Part shown: piece by piece, positions 63,326-64,000 of the stretch
Numbering within the stretch: the first letter of the stretch is position 1
How the letters are laid out: the number at the start of each line of letters is the position of its first letter
Assembly (NCBI RefSeq): GCF_001310815.1
Contig: NZ_BAZK01000009.1
Span: 1 to 64,000, forward strand
Length of the DNA: 64,000 nt
Source of the DNA: Pseudovibrio denitrificans JCM 12308
GTDB taxonomy: Bacteria; Pseudomonadota; Alphaproteobacteria; Rhizobiales; Stappiaceae
Direction: 5' to 3'
Position numbers and translations under genes: made by a program
Notes under the pieces: model-generated
Seen by the model: only the letters and a program-made list of their open reading frames with translations
Told to the model about the DNA's origin: nothing
The model's database searches: none

Positions 63326-64000
63326 TCAGTAGGCTGGCGCGTGTGTTTCTTCCCGCTCGCTCAGGTCCATCAGAATCTCCGCAAAGCATTGAGCTGCACT
63401 GTCCAGTGTCTCGCCTGCACGCATGTTGAGGCCGACCGATCCCACCGTTGCACGGGTATCAATGGGCAGTTCCACAAATTGGCCGCTCTCAATCTCGCGG
63501 GCAATCACGCCGCGAGAAATGATCCAGATTGCATTGTACTCCTGAGTGAACGCTCTGCCGAAGGAGTCTGATACCGTCTCGATCGCCTGCTCTGGTTCCG
63601 GGATGCCGTGTTCAATGAAGAGACGGTCCACGAAAGGGCGGATAATCGAGGCTGCGGAAGGCATTAGGAGCGGAAAAGCATCCAACTCACTCACGCTGAT
63701 TTGTGGCTTACCTGCCAGAGGATGGTTCTTGTCGACGGCAAACACAACACGCTCACGGTAGTGTGGTTCAAACACCAGTCCTTGCATGTTCTCGGGTGCG
63801 GGAAGGCGGCCCATAACCAGATCCAGTTCACCATTTCGCAGTTGATCCAATAGCACATGGTTCTCACCAGTCACGATATGCAGTCGATTGCGCAACCCCG
63901 TATCAAGGAAAGCTTTGACGGCTTGTGGGATGAGCGAAGCAGCGACAGTTGGCAGCGCGCCGATGCGGACCATTGGCCCGTCGCTATAGCTGAGCTGAGA
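63326..64000 (-). CDS. pcaQ: LysR-family regulator, PcaQ-like, N-terminus beyond the window
   Basis: The C-terminal 225 residues of a LysR regulator. Effector domain reads VRIGALPTVAASLIPQAVKA, then GENHVLLDQLRNGELDLVMG and RLPAPENMQGLVFEPHYRER, which I recognise as the PcaQ/GbpR-like pattern. PcaQ activates the protocatechuate genes in response to beta-carboxymuconate. The HTH lies outside, so the call rests on this half. Fits pobA at 57369, whose product is protocatechuate; pca genes would be expected divergently to the right. Confidence 0.75.
   Translation of the reverse strand, partial: SQLSYSDGPMVRIGALPTVAASLIPQAVKAFLDTGLRNRLHIVTGENHVLLDQLRNGELDLVMGRLPAPENMQGLVFEPHYRERVVFAVDKNHPLAGKPQISVSELDAFPLLMPSAASIIRPFVDRLFIEHGIPEPEQAIETVSDSFGRAFTQEYNAIWIISRGVIAREIESGQFVELPIDTRATVGSVGLNMRAGETLDSAAQCFAEILMDLSEREETHAPAY

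Noticed and set aside
1..64000. CRISPR arrays, rRNA, tRNA, phage or transposase genes
   Set aside because: No regularly spaced repeats, no tRNA-like cloverleaf with conserved bases and no transposase or integrase protein were seen by eye; a dedicated scan would be needed to exclude short tRNAs.

Overview
The window looks like chromosomal (or large-replicon) DNA of a marine alphaproteobacterium, most likely Pseudovibrio or a close relative. The evidence is the style of gene content (TRAP, BCCT and ABC importers for osmolytes, sugars and organic acids, each with its own LysR, GntR, LacI, AraC or WYL regulator) and above all a recognisable tropodithietic acid (TDA) gene set. The genus is an inference; no rRNA, tRNA or CRISPR was seen.

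Layout. 1-2.3 kb: an RTX-type metalloprotease and the start of its type I secretion ATPase. 3-10 kb: a probable osmolyte catabolic cluster (two enolase-superfamily enzymes, a BCCT transporter, an FAD oxidoreductase, a divergent GntR regulator with four repeated candidate operators, a DUF1330 protein). 10-14.6 kb: an Rbs-like sugar ABC importer with a FucU/RbsD mutarotase. 14.7-24 kb: MATE pump, GST with LysR regulator, AraC-type regulator, HlyD adaptor with small envelope proteins, amidase, VOC protein with WYL regulator. 24.3-27.1 kb: TAXI-TRAP transporter. 27.2-33.6 kb: AfuABC-like importer with an inositol-monophosphatase-family enzyme and a divergent LacI regulator. 33.6-39.8 kb: SDR protein, TdaF-like flavoprotein, DUF2938 protein, vanadium-haloperoxidase-like protein, SLC13/DASS transporter, TrmO. 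39.9-44.8 kb: a peptide/nickel-type ABC importer. 44.9-51.3 kb: the TDA region on the minus strand, reading tdaA, tdaB, tdaC, tdaD, tdaE, then an exported protein, an M23 peptidase and a gamma-glutamylcyclotransferase that fit the described TDA resistance genes. 52-57.4 kb: LysR regulator, amino-acid ABC genes, class I amidotransferase, alpha/beta hydrolase. 57.4-64 kb: pobA, two phosphatase-type genes, a DctPQM TRAP transporter and a PcaQ-like regulator cut by the window end, pointing to 4-hydroxybenzoate/protocatechuate catabolism continuing to the right.

The TDA region reads as two transcription units. A strong terminator follows tdaB, and a T-N11-A type inverted repeat sits upstream of tdaC. 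This agrees with the published role of TdaA as an activator binding the tdaC promoter. The TdaF-like flavoprotein is about 9.3 kb from the nearest of these genes, on the other strand.

At least thirteen places in otherwise intact genes need one extra base to restore the frame, often beside a G/C doublet or run. All look like single-base losses, so base-calling error is more likely than decay. Broken genes are annotated at their restored extents. Several non-coding stretches carry nested inverted repeats, the strongest at 39163-39252.
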